Below, in pieces: positions 25,617-33,452 of a DNA stretch of 58,161 bases (positions are counted from its first letter, which is position 1; each line of letters starts with the position of its first letter). The notes under the pieces were generated by a model. That model worked only from the letters and a program-made list of their open reading frames with translations, was not told the DNA's origin and did not search any database. The translations under genes and the position numbers were made by a program. The stretch is taken from positions 1 through 58,161 of the forward strand of contig QJYK01000336.1 in the NCBI GenBank assembly GCA_003248075.1. Reading direction: 5' to 3'. The stretch is from Gemmatimonadota bacterium (GTDB taxonomy: Bacteria; Gemmatimonadota; Gemmatimonadetes; Longimicrobiales; Gaopeijiaceae).

Positions 25617-28274
25617 CTACTCCGCGCGCATCGTGATCATCGGGTCCACGCGGGTGGACCGCAGCGCGGGCACCAGGCTCGCGATCCAGCCGGTCGCCAG
25701 GAGGATGAGCACGACGGATGCGAAGGTCACCGGGTCGCTCGCCCGGATCTCGTAGAGCATCCCCTGCATCACCCGGGTCAGCACGGAGGCGGCCGCGATC
25801 CCGACGACGAGACCCAGCACCACGGGACGAAGCCCGCCGCCGAGCACGAGTCGACGCACGTCGCCGGGAGCGGCACCCAGGGCGAGTCGGATCCCCATCT
25901 CCCGTGTCCGCCGCGCGACCGCGTACGACACGACGCCGTAGATGCCGACGGCAGCCAGCACCAGACCGAGGAGCGCGAAGCCCCCCAGGACGAGCAGGAC
26001 GAAGCGTCGCTCGGAAACCGAGTCCGACACCAGATCCGACAGATAGGACAGCCGGACCGCGATGTCCGGGTCCGCCTGGCGGATCTCGGCGCGCATCGCG
26101 GAGGCGACCAGGGCGGGATCGCCCGTCCCGGACTCGACCAGGAGCATGCCACCGTAACGGATCCGGAACGGTCTCTGCCGATAGCTCCAGTACACGGTGG
26201 GCTCCGCCTCGCGGGTCAGCGCGCCGAAGCGAACGTCACCGACCACGCCAATGACTGTGCCGAACGCGACGGGATCCGCGCTCCAGTAGTCGTCCATTCC
26301 CCCACCGCTCACCAGGCGGCCGATCGGGTCCTCGTTCGGCCAGAACGCGTCGACGAACGATTGGCTCACCACGACCGTGTGTGGCGCGTCCGGCCCGTCC
26401 CGCTCGTCCCAGACCCGCCCCTGCAACAGGGGTACGTCCAGAACGTCGAAGGCCTGGCGGTCCGCCAGGACGTAGAGGGCGTCGCCGAACTTGTCCGGGT
26501 CGCCATCCAAGGCGATGCGTCCGTTGGGCGCTCCGCCCTGCACCGGCCTCGCGCTCATCACCGTTGCGGCGGTGGCGCCGGGGATCGATCGCATCCGCTC
26601 GAGCAGCCCGTCCCAGAAGACCCGATGAGCCTCGAGATCCGGATACTTGGTGCCGCTCGGAGCGAGCGTGGTCAGGGCCACGTCACCCCCATCGAAGCCC
26701 GCGTCCTGCGAAAGCACCGCCGTGAAGCTGCGGATCAGAAGGCCCGAGCCGATCAGCAGCATGAGCGCGAGCGCGACCTCCGAAGCCACGAGCGTGCTCC
26801 ACGTCACGCGGTTGAACGCGGCGTTGCCGCGGCTTCCGGCACGAAGCTGGTCTGCGGACGTATCTCCCGAGCTGCGCAGCGCCGGGAGGAGGCCGAAGAC
26901 GACGGCCGTCGTCATCGCCAGGGCCAGCGTGAATCCGAGCACGGCACCGTCGATGTGGATCTCGTCGACACGGGGGATCGAGGTGGCCCCGAGCGTGCGA
27001 AGAGCCCTTACCACCAGCGCGGCGACGGCCACCCCTGCGGCGGCGCCGGCGACGGCCAGGACACCGCTCTCGGCGAGGAGCTGCCGAATGATGCGACCGC
27101 GCGACGCGCCCAGGGCGGCGCGCACCGACAGCTCGCGACCCCTCACCGTCCCGCGCGCCAGCAGCGTGCTCGCCAGGTTCGTACAGGCGACCAGAAGGAC
27201 GAAGCCCGCGGCACCCAGGAGGAGCAGGAGGCCGCGGCCGCTGTCACCCACGATCTGGTCGCGAAGCGGCTGAACGGTCGCGCCCACCGCGAGATAGTCC
27301 GCTTCGTCCGCGGGGGCGTCCCCGACCAGGCGGCGGGTCATGTCGTCGATCTCGGCGCCAGCCGCGTCCACCGACACGCCGTTCCGTAACCGTCCGATCA
27401 CCCTCCAGTTGTGAGCGGACCGGTCCAGCCCCTGGGGAGTCAGCTCGACGGGCGCCCACACTTCCGTACCGGTCGGGTACGCGAAGTCGTCGGGCAGCAC
27501 GCCCACGATCTCCATGCGGACGCCTCGGTTCTCGAGCATGCGGCCGACCGGGTCCTCCATGCCGAGCGCGTCGCGTGCGAACGAGCGGGACACCACGGTC
27601 ACGGGCGCAGCTCCCTCACGGTGGTCGTCGACGTTCGTGAGCCTTCCCGCGACCGGGCTCACCGGGAAGACGGTCCAGAAGTCCTGTGACACCGCGGCCG
27701 TGCTCGCCCAGACCGGTTCCTCTCCGCCGAGGACCGTCGTGCTCCCGGAGCCATAGGCGGCCAGCCCCTCGAACGAGCGTGACTGCTCGCGCCAGTCGCG
27801 GAAGTTCGCCCAAGCGACCGCCATCGTGCCGCCCTGGCGCCGCGCTTCCCGGAGCCATACGAGCTCATCCGGACGATCGAAGGGGAGCGGTCGCAGCAGC
27901 ACGCCGTTCACCACCGAGAAGATCGCCGTGTTCGCCCCGATGCCCAGAGCGAGGGTCAGCACCGCCACCGCCGTGAACGCGGGGCTCTTTCGCAGCGCGC
28001 GCAGCGCGTAGCGGACGTCCTGCCAGATCGCTTCCATCCTCTTCGCCCTCCCCACCGCCCTGCGGTGGCTCGATGTCACCGCCCGGCACTCCCGGGCGAC
28101 CCGGTCCCGGTCTCCGAAGAGGCGGAGTGACTCTTCCCGCGCCGCCGCCGGATCCCATCCGGCTCGCACCAGCTCCTCCACGCGCAGCTCAACGTGGGCG
28201 CGAAGCTCGCGCTCCACGTCCTCCTCCACGGAGTAACGCGGGAAGATCCCCCTGCCCTTTCTCCCGTCCTGCAC
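25617..28274 (-). CDS. ADOP-family ABC permease (type with prefix domain 1)
   Basis: 885 residues from a GTG two bases after the PadR stop. The N-terminus is the permease prefix domain 'VEEDVERELRAHVELRVEEL...RLFGD'. The characteristic segment 'LRALRKSPAFTAVAVLTLALG' and 'NTAIFSVVNGVLLRPLPF' follow, then a MacB-type periplasmic domain, an FtsX core around residue 390 ('LARGTVRGRELSVRAALGASRGRI'), a second periplasmic domain and a second FtsX core at the end ('RRTREMGIRLALGAAPGDVRR'). This is the duplicated orphan permease architecture. No ATPase gene is adjacent. PadR plus ADOP operons are typical of Acidobacteriota and Gemmatimonadota; the substrate is unknown. Confidence 0.93.
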   Translation of the reverse strand: MQDGRKGRGIFPRYSVEEDVERELRAHVELRVEELVRAGWDPAAAREESLRLFGDRDRVARECRAVTSSHRRAVGRAKRMEAIWQDVRYALRALRKSPAFTAVAVLTLALGIGANTAIFSVVNGVLLRPLPFDRPDELVWLREARRQGGTMAVAWANFRDWREQSRSFEGLAAYGSGSTTVLGGEEPVWASTAAVSQDFWTVFPVSPVAGRLTNVDDHREGAAPVTVVSRSFARDALGMEDPVGRMLENRGVRMEIVGVLPDDFAYPTGTEVWAPVELTPQGLDRSAHNWRVIGRLRNGVSVDAAGAEIDDMTRRLVGDAPADEADYLAVGATVQPLRDQIVGDSGRGLLLLLGAAGFVLLVACTNLASTLLARGTVRGRELSVRAALGASRGRIIRQLLAESGVLAVAGAAAGVAVAALVVRALRTLGATSIPRVDEIHIDGAVLGFTLALAMTTAVVFGLLPALRSSGDTSADQLRAGSRGNAAFNRVTWSTLVASEVALALMLLIGSGLLIRSFTAVLSQDAGFDGGDVALTTLAPSGTKYPDLEAHRVFWDGLLERMRSIPGATAATVMSARPVQGGAPNGRIALDGDPDKFGDALYVLADRQAFDVLDVPLLQGRVWDERDGPDAPHTVVVSQSFVDAFWPNEDPIGRLVSGGGMDDYWSADPVAFGTVIGVVGDVRFGALTREAEPTVYWSYRQRPFRIRYGGMLLVESGTGDPALVASAMRAEIRQADPDIAVRLSYLSDLVSDSVSERRFVLLVLGGFALLGLVLAAVGIYGVVSYAVARRTREMGIRLALGAAPGDVRRLVLGGGLRPVVLGLVVGIAAASVLTRVMQGMLYEIRASDPVTFASVVLILLATGWIASLVPALRSTRVDPMITMRAE

Positions 28275-28276
28275 GC

Positions 28277-28618
28277 TTACCCCCTCGACGGCGCGCCCAA
28301 CACCTTCCCCATGGCCTGGACATAGCGGTGCCAGGTGCGCAGCTCCGTCTCGAGCGCACCCCGTCCCTGGGCGGTGAGGCGATAGAACTTCGCCTCCCGC
28401 CCTGTGTCGGTCTCACCCCACTCGGACTCGACGAGCCCCTTCTTCTCGAGTCGGCGCAGAGCCGGGTAGAGCGCGCCCTCCTCCACCTTGAAGTCCTCGC
28501 CTGTCGTCTCCCGCAGCCAGCGAGAGACGCCATAGCCGTGCATCGGCGCGGTGCTCAGCGTCTTCAAGATCAGGACGTCCAGGGTCCCCTTCAGGAGCTC
28601 CAGCGATCGTTCGGCCAT
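28277..28618 (-). CDS. PadR-family repressor paired with ADOP permease
   Basis: 113 residues from the ATG at 28618, with GGAGAAGGGA just upstream. The PadR winged helix is plain: 'LLKGTLDVLILKTLSTAPMHGYGVSRWL', 'VEEGALYPALRRLEKKGLVES' and 'YRLTAQGRGALE'. It is cotranscribed with the permease two bases downstream, and most likely represses this operon from the promoter region at 28670-28699. The inducer is unknown. A longer in-frame leader is open but is not PadR-like. Confidence 0.93.
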   Translation of the reverse strand: MAERSLELLKGTLDVLILKTLSTAPMHGYGVSRWLRETTGEDFKVEEGALYPALRRLEKKGLVESEWGETDTGREAKFYRLTAQGRGALETELRTWHRYVQAMGKVLGAPSRG

Positions 28619-28669
28619 GTTCCCTTCTCCCGGATGCCTGGGAGCCGTCGACGTGCTACCCATAGCATC

Positions 28670-28699
28670 TATATACATAAGACTTTCAGGTATCCTCAA
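28670..28699 (-). promoter_or_regulatory. Putative promoter of PadR-ADOP operon
   Basis: On the minus strand TTGAGG (28699-28694) and TATATA (28675-28670) are separated by 18 bases. This AT-rich patch stands out from its GC-rich surroundings, 52 bases before the PadR ATG. The same 191-base gap also serves the plus-strand repeat-protein gene at 28810. Direct PadR binding here is likely for the family but not shown. Confidence 0.4.
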
Positions 28700-28809
28700 G
28701 GGTTGGAACCGATCGCGAACGAACGGAGCGGTCCAAACCCACGCCGAGCCGGCGGCGTCCGAGGTAGCGACGACGCAAGCGCGACAGCCGGACGAGGAGA
28801 CGACCGAGG

Positions 28810-29796
28810 ATGACGATGAAGATGGGCATCTGCCTGGCCACCCTGGCGGCGCTGACGCTGGCAGGCGCGACGCCCGCCGCGACACTCCAGCAGTCACCGG
28901 TGATCGAGGGCACCTGGACGGGCAGGTTCCGAGCGGACGACGATGACCGCGGGGACCGATTCCGCCTCCAGCGCTGGGACGAAGACGGTTGGCGGAGCGC
29001 GATGAGCCTGCCCGACGACGCGGTTGCGGAGCTGCTCCGCCAGGCCCGGGTGAACGACGGCGTGGTACGCTACACGCTCACCCGGGAGGCCGGAACCATC
29101 GAGCTCGAAGGGCGGATCTCCGACGGGCGCGGCCGCGGCACGTTCACCTTCCGCGAGGCCCCCGCGTTCCGCGGGCAGATGGAGGCTCTCGGCCTCCGCC
29201 GCGTGGACGGCGACGACGTCTTCGCCGCCGCGGTGCACGATGTCGGCACCGAGAGCGTGCGCGAGCTCCGGTCGCTGGGCTTCGACCCGGACTGGGGCGA
29301 CGTCATGGCCGCCTCGATCTTCCACGTGGACCGCGGGTTCGTCCAGGAGGTGAGGGATGCCGGCTTCGAGGGGACGTCGCTCCAGCAGCTCGTGGCGTTC
29401 CGCGTGCACGGGATCACGCCCGGGTACGTCGCAGAGGCCCGATCGATGGGGCTCGGCCGTCTGGAGGAGGGAGACATCCTGGCGATGAAGATCCACCACA
29501 TCGACGCCGACTTCGTCCGGGAGGCTCGCTCGCTGGGCCTTGGCCGACTCGATTTCAACGACGTCATGGCCATGAAGATCCACGGCGTGGACCGTGCGTT
29601 CGTGGAGGGGCTGACGGCCGAGGGCATCGAGCTGGACGAGCTTGACGACGTCATGGCGCTACGCATCCACGACATCACCCCCGAGTACGTGCGGGAGCTC
29701 ATGGCAGAGGGTTTCGAAGACCTCGACGCCGACGAGCTGCTGAAGATCCGCATCCACGGTCTCGACCGCATCCTGACAAAGCGGCGTCGCCGTTGA
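28810..29796 (+). CDS. Secreted protein with six 28-29-residue helical repeats
   Basis: 328 residues. A signal peptide ('GICLATLAALTLAGATPAAT') precedes a small beta domain ('VIEGTWTGRF', 'GRISDGRGRGTFTFRE'). From about residue 136 to the end there are six tandem repeats of 28-29 residues plus a partial one, with the pattern 'DVMAMKIHxVDxxFVxExxxxGF'. Examples start 'DVMAASIFHVDRGFV', 'DILAMKIHHIDADFV' and 'DVMALRIHDITPEYV'. Such repeats occur in secreted or BlaR-linked proteins of Bacteroidota and Acidobacteriota; their function is not known to me. It is transcribed divergently from the PadR-ADOP operon, so it may share its control. Confidence 0.85.
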   Translation: MTMKMGICLATLAALTLAGATPAATLQQSPVIEGTWTGRFRADDDDRGDRFRLQRWDEDGWRSAMSLPDDAVAELLRQARVNDGVVRYTLTREAGTIELEGRISDGRGRGTFTFREAPAFRGQMEALGLRRVDGDDVFAAAVHDVGTESVRELRSLGFDPDWGDVMAASIFHVDRGFVQEVRDAGFEGTSLQQLVAFRVHGITPGYVAEARSMGLGRLEEGDILAMKIHHIDADFVREARSLGLGRLDFNDVMAMKIHGVDRAFVEGLTAEGIELDELDDVMALRIHDITPEYVRELMAEGFEDLDADELLKIRIHGLDRILTKRRRR

Positions 29797-29926
29797 CTCG
29801 GCGGGGGCCTGTTCAGCCCCCACGCAGCGCGTCGAGGCGGGCACGGGCGACCGGGCCGGCTGGCCGCCAGGCCCGGTACGCGGGGCGGAGGCGCGGATTT
29901 CGCCGGACCGCCCTTACCTTTCTGCG

Positions 29927-32900
29927 ATGATCGAAACGCAACGCCGCCCCGGGCTCTCCGACGACGACGCCGCGCGGCTCGCGCGTGAGGGATGGGGGCT
30001 CGAGGGTACCCTCCAGCCTCTCCCGGGGGAGCGCGATCGCAACTGGTTGCTCGACGCCGGGCCCCGTGGACGCTTCGTCGTCAAGGTGACGTCGCCAGAG
30101 GAGCCCGAGGCGCTGCTCGGCTTCGAGACGCGGCTCCTGGAGTCGCTCGGCGGCGCGGGCCCGCCGGACACACCGGCGCCGGTCCCGGCGCGGGACGGGG
30201 AGACCATCAGGACCGTGAGGGAGGGAGACGAGTCCTGGCGCGTGCGGCTCCTCGCGTTCCTCGAGGGCCGAACGCTCGCCCAGGTGAGACCCAGGACGGG
30301 CCGACATCTGCGCGCCGTCGGCGAGGCCGTCGGCCGGCTCTCTCTGCGGCTCGCCCGCCACGGCGAGTCCGCGCCCGAGCGCCCGGGCTTCGTTTGGTCC
30401 CTGGCGGAAGCGGAATCCGTGCTGCGGAGCGGCCTGGAGCTCCACAGCGACGCGGCGCGAAGGGCCTTGGTCGAGGCCTGCTTGGCTGCGCTGAGCGAGC
30501 GACGGGAGTCCGTCTCCGGGCTCCCGACACAGCTCCTGCATGGCGACCTCAACGACCACAACCTCCTCTTCGGGCGCGCACCGGACGGTGCGCCCGTGGT
30601 GACCGGCGTGCTCGACTTCGGCGACGCGCACGTCGGACCGGCCGTGTTCGATCTGGCGATCGCCGCGGCGTATGGCATCCTCGACGCAGTCGACCCGGTC
30701 TTCGCGGCAGCCGACATCGTGCGGGCGTACCACGCGGTGCGTGCCCTTTCGGAGATCGAGCTCGACCTGCTCTTCCCGCTCGTTCGGGCGCGGCTCGCGG
30801 CCAGCGTGACGATCTCCGCGTCGCGACGTGAACGGGGCTTCGTGGACGACTACCTGCTCGTCTCGGAGCGCCCGGCATGGGACGCGCTCGCGGCGCTCGC
30901 GGCCGTGCATCCCCGGATCGCGCGAGGAGTGCTCCGCGACGCCTGTGGCCTGCCCGCGTGTCCGCGTAGCCGGTCGGTGTGCTCGTGGCTTCGCGCCCAG
31001 GACCGGATCGCACCCGTGATGGACGTCCCGGCCGACGCCAGCGCCGTTCTCGACCTCAGCGTGGGCAGCCCGCTCCTGAACGGTCACGACACCGACGACA
31101 CGGCAGACTTCGCGCGTCGCGTCTGGGACGCGGTGCGGGAGTCTGGAGCCCGCGTCGGGCTCGGGCGCTGGCTGGAGCCGCGCGGGTTCTACCTCACCGA
31201 GGCGTTCGCCGGGCGTCCGGCCGAGCTCCCCGAGCGCCGCACCGTCCACCTCGGGGTCGACGTCTTCGCGGCCCCGGGCACCGAGGTCCGTTCCCCGCTT
31301 CCCGGGCGCGTCCGGAGCGTGAGGGACAATGCGGGCCGCCTCGACTACGGCCCCACCGTGATCCTGGAGCACGACACGCCGAACGGCCCGTTCTGGACCC
31401 TCTACGGTCACCTGGAGCGGGCATCGGTCCACGACCTGGCGCCCGGGGGCACGCTGGCGCCGGGTGAGCCGTTCGCGCGCATCGGGCCCGCGCCGGAGAA
31501 CGGCGACTGGCCTCCCCATCTGCATCTGCAGATCGTGACCGACCTGTTGGACGCAGACGGGAACGTCCCCGGGGTCGCGGCCCCGCGCGAGGAGGCCGTC
31601 TGGGCCTCGTTCGCGCCGGACCCCGATCTCGTCCTGCGCACGGGCCTCCCGCTGCGCTGGACCGCCCCCGACGAGCTCGAGGACCGGCGCCGGCGCGTGC
31701 TCGGCCGGAGCCTGAGTCTCTCGTACGATGAGCCGATCCACGTGGTGCGCGGCTCGGGAACGCACCTCTTCGACGTCCGCGGACGCGCCTACCTCGACTG
31801 CGTCAACAACGTCGCGCACGTGGGTCACGAGCACCCGCGGGTCGTGGCCGCGGGGCAGAGACAGATGGCGGTGCTCAACACCAACACGCGCTATCTGCAC
31901 GAGTCGGTGATCACATATGCGGAGCGCCTGGCCGCGCTGCTCCCCGACCCCCTCTCCGTCTGCTTCTTCGTCAACTCCGGGAGCGAAGCCAACGAGCTGG
32001 CGCTGCGCATGGCGCGTATCGCGACCGGACGACGGGGCCTCGTCTCGCTCGAGGGTGGGTACCACGGCAACACACAGGCGTTGATCGACGCGAGCCACTA
32101 CAAGCACGCCCGAAAGGGTGGCGTGGGCGCGCCACCGTGGGTGGGGGTGGCGGCGATGCCGGACGACTATCGTGGGCGCTTCCGCCGCCACGACCCCGAG
32201 CGCGCCGTGCGCTTCGCCGACGACGTGGCCCGCGCGGCGGACGAGCTCGAGCAGGCGGGTCACCCGGCGGGCGCCTTCCTGGCGGAGGCGGTTCTTTCGT
32301 GCGGTGGACAGATCGTCCCGCCCGACGGTTACCTGGCCGCGGCCTACGCGCACGCTCGAGGCGCCGGCGCGCTCTGTATCGCCGACGAGGTGCAGATCGG
32401 GCTCGGGCGCGTGGGGACGCACATGTGGGGCTTCGAGGCCCAGGGCGTCGTACCGGATCTGGTCACGCTCGGAAAACCCATCGGTAACGGCCATCCGATC
32501 GGAGCCGTCGTCACGACGCGTGCGATCGCCGACGCGTTCGCGAACGGTATGGAGTTCTTCAGCACCTTCGGCGGGAACCCGGTGTCGGCGCGCATCGGCC
32601 TCGCGGTGCTCGACGTCGTGCGCGACGAGGCGCTCCAGGAGCACGCCCGTACGGTGGGTGACGTCCTGCTCGCTGGGCTCCGAGCACTCCAGGACCGTCA
32701 CCCCCGCGTCGGAGACGTCCGGGGGCAGGGCCTCTTCGTCGGCGTCGAGCTCGTGCGCGACCGCGCCGCGGACGAGCCGGCTCCGGACGCGTTCGCCGCA
32801 CGCTACGTCGCGAACCGTGGACGCGAGCACGGAGTGCTCCTGTCGACCGACGGGCCGGAGGACAACGTGCTCAAGATCAAGCCGCCTATGACGTTCTCGC

Positions 32901-32980
32901 TGGCCGACGCGGAGCGCCTGTTGGCGGTGCTCGATCGCATCCTCGGGGAAGATTCCGTCCGGCTCCCCTCGACTCGTTGA
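29927..32980 (+). CDS. Tri-domain fusion: APH-like kinase, M23 peptidase-like, class III aminotransferase/phospho-lyase
   Basis: 1017 residues. Residues 1-~340 form a choline/aminoglycoside-type kinase, with '[13 protein letters not shown]' (His205-Gly-Asp207, Asn212) and '[11 protein letters not shown]'. Residues ~410-560 form an M23 fold with an intact zinc set: 'HLGVD' (His441, Asp445), 'YGHLE' and 'HLHLQ' (His531, His533). Residues ~600-1017 are a fold-type I class III aminotransferase: '[14 protein letters not shown]', '[10 protein letters not shown]', Asp820 in 'ADEVQIG' and PLP Lys850 in 'LGKPIGNG'. The closest logic is hydroxylysine or ethanolamine kinase plus the matching phospho-lyase (HYKK with PHYKPL/ETNPPL), so it may phosphorylate an amino-alcohol and eliminate phosphate. 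There is no signal peptide, so the M23 domain is cytoplasmic, which is odd. Confidence 0.9.
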   Translation: MIETQRRPGLSDDDAARLAREGWGLEGTLQPLPGERDRNWLLDAGPRGRFVVKVTSPEEPEALLGFETRLLESLGGAGPPDTPAPVPARDGETIRTVREGDESWRVRLLAFLEGRTLAQVRPRTGRHLRAVGEAVGRLSLRLARHGESAPERPGFVWSLAEAESVLRSGLELHSDAARRALVEACLAALSERRESVSGLPTQLLHGDLNDHNLLFGRAPDGAPVVTGVLDFGDAHVGPAVFDLAIAAAYGILDAVDPVFAAADIVRAYHAVRALSEIELDLLFPLVRARLAASVTISASRRERGFVDDYLLVSERPAWDALAALAAVHPRIARGVLRDACGLPACPRSRSVCSWLRAQDRIAPVMDVPADASAVLDLSVGSPLLNGHDTDDTADFARRVWDAVRESGARVGLGRWLEPRGFYLTEAFAGRPAELPERRTVHLGVDVFAAPGTEVRSPLPGRVRSVRDNAGRLDYGPTVILEHDTPNGPFWTLYGHLERASVHDLAPGGTLAPGEPFARIGPAPENGDWPPHLHLQIVTDLLDADGNVPGVAAPREEAVWASFAPDPDLVLRTGLPLRWTAPDELEDRRRRVLGRSLSLSYDEPIHVVRGSGTHLFDVRGRAYLDCVNNVAHVGHEHPRVVAAGQRQMAVLNTNTRYLHESVITYAERLAALLPDPLSVCFFVNSGSEANELALRMARIATGRRGLVSLEGGYHGNTQALIDASHYKHARKGGVGAPPWVGVAAMPDDYRGRFRRHDPERAVRFADDVARAADELEQAGHPAGAFLAEAVLSCGGQIVPPDGYLAAAYAHARGAGALCIADEVQIGLGRVGTHMWGFEAQGVVPDLVTLGKPIGNGHPIGAVVTTRAIADAFANGMEFFSTFGGNPVSARIGLAVLDVVRDEALQEHARTVGDVLLAGLRALQDRHPRVGDVRGQGLFVGVELVRDRAADEPAPDAFAARYVANRGREHGVLLSTDGPEDNVLKIKPPMTFSLADAERLLAVLDRILGEDSVRLPSTR

Positions 32981-33009
32981 CCGCGGCAGGCCGGCGCGAG
33001 CCGCCCCCA

Positions 33010-33038
33010 TTGACCCCATGGCGCGGGGAGATTAGTGT
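33010..33038 (+). promoter_or_regulatory. Putative promoter of second PadR-ADOP operon
   Basis: TTGACC (33010-33015) and TAGTGT (33033-33038) are spaced by 17 bases, a good -35 and a fair -10, 63 bases before the PadR start. The -10 lies within the left arm of the inverted repeat at 33034-33067, as expected for a repressed promoter. Confidence 0.45.
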
Positions 33039-33067
33039 CAAACCGACATTACTGTCTGAATGACACT
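33034..33067. promoter_or_regulatory. Probable PadR operator (inverted repeat)
   Basis: AGTGTCA (33034-33040) and TGACACT (33061-33067) form a perfect 7-base inverted repeat with a 20-base spacer, 34 bases upstream of the PadR gene. The spacer contains further near-copies of the half-site (GACA, TGTC). It overlaps the putative -10. Autoregulation by the adjacent PadR is inferred. Confidence 0.55.
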
Positions 33068-33100
33068 ACAGCGCCCCCGGGCGCCAGGTCGTGGACCGCC

Positions 33101-33442
33101 ATGGACACCTCAGCCGCCGAACGCCTCCTTCCCCTTCACCCCGAGGCCTTCCGCATCCTGCTCGTCCTGCGGTCCGGCGCCCTGCACGGGTATGCGATCG
33201 TGAAAGAGTTGGAGCGCGATCCCGGTCGCCCCGGCCGCGTGCTTCCCGCCAACCTGTACCGGCGGATCCGCACGCTTCTGGAGCAGGGCCTCCTCGAGGA
33301 GACCGAGGGACCCGAGCCCGCGGTGGACGCCGACGAACGCCGGAAGTACTTCCGCATCACGCGTCTGGGAGAGGAGGTCGCGCGCGCCGAGGCCGTGCGG
33401 CTCCATGGGCTGCTCGCCGGGGCCCGGGACCTCCTGCGCTAG
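33101..33442 (+). CDS. PadR-family repressor (second module)
   Basis: 113 residues from the ATG at 33101. The winged helix reads 'FRILLVLRSGALHGYAIVKEL', 'ANLYRRIRTLLEQGLLEE' and 'KYFRITRLGEEVARAEA'. It ends 10 bases before the ADOP gene and so forms a PadR-ADOP operon. The upstream inverted repeat at 33034-33067 is its likely operator. It differs clearly in sequence from the PadR at 28277, so the modules probably answer to different signals. Confidence 0.92.
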   Translation: MDTSAAERLLPLHPEAFRILLVLRSGALHGYAIVKELERDPGRPGRVLPANLYRRIRTLLEQGLLEETEGPEPAVDADERRKYFRITRLGEEVARAEAVRLHGLLAGARDLLR

Positions 33443-33452
33443 GGCCCGACGC

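Noticed and set aside
29813-33019. 1068-codon minus-strand open frame
   Set aside because: Exactly antisense to the tri-domain fusion gene, whose catalytic motifs are intact; the minus frame shows no domain.
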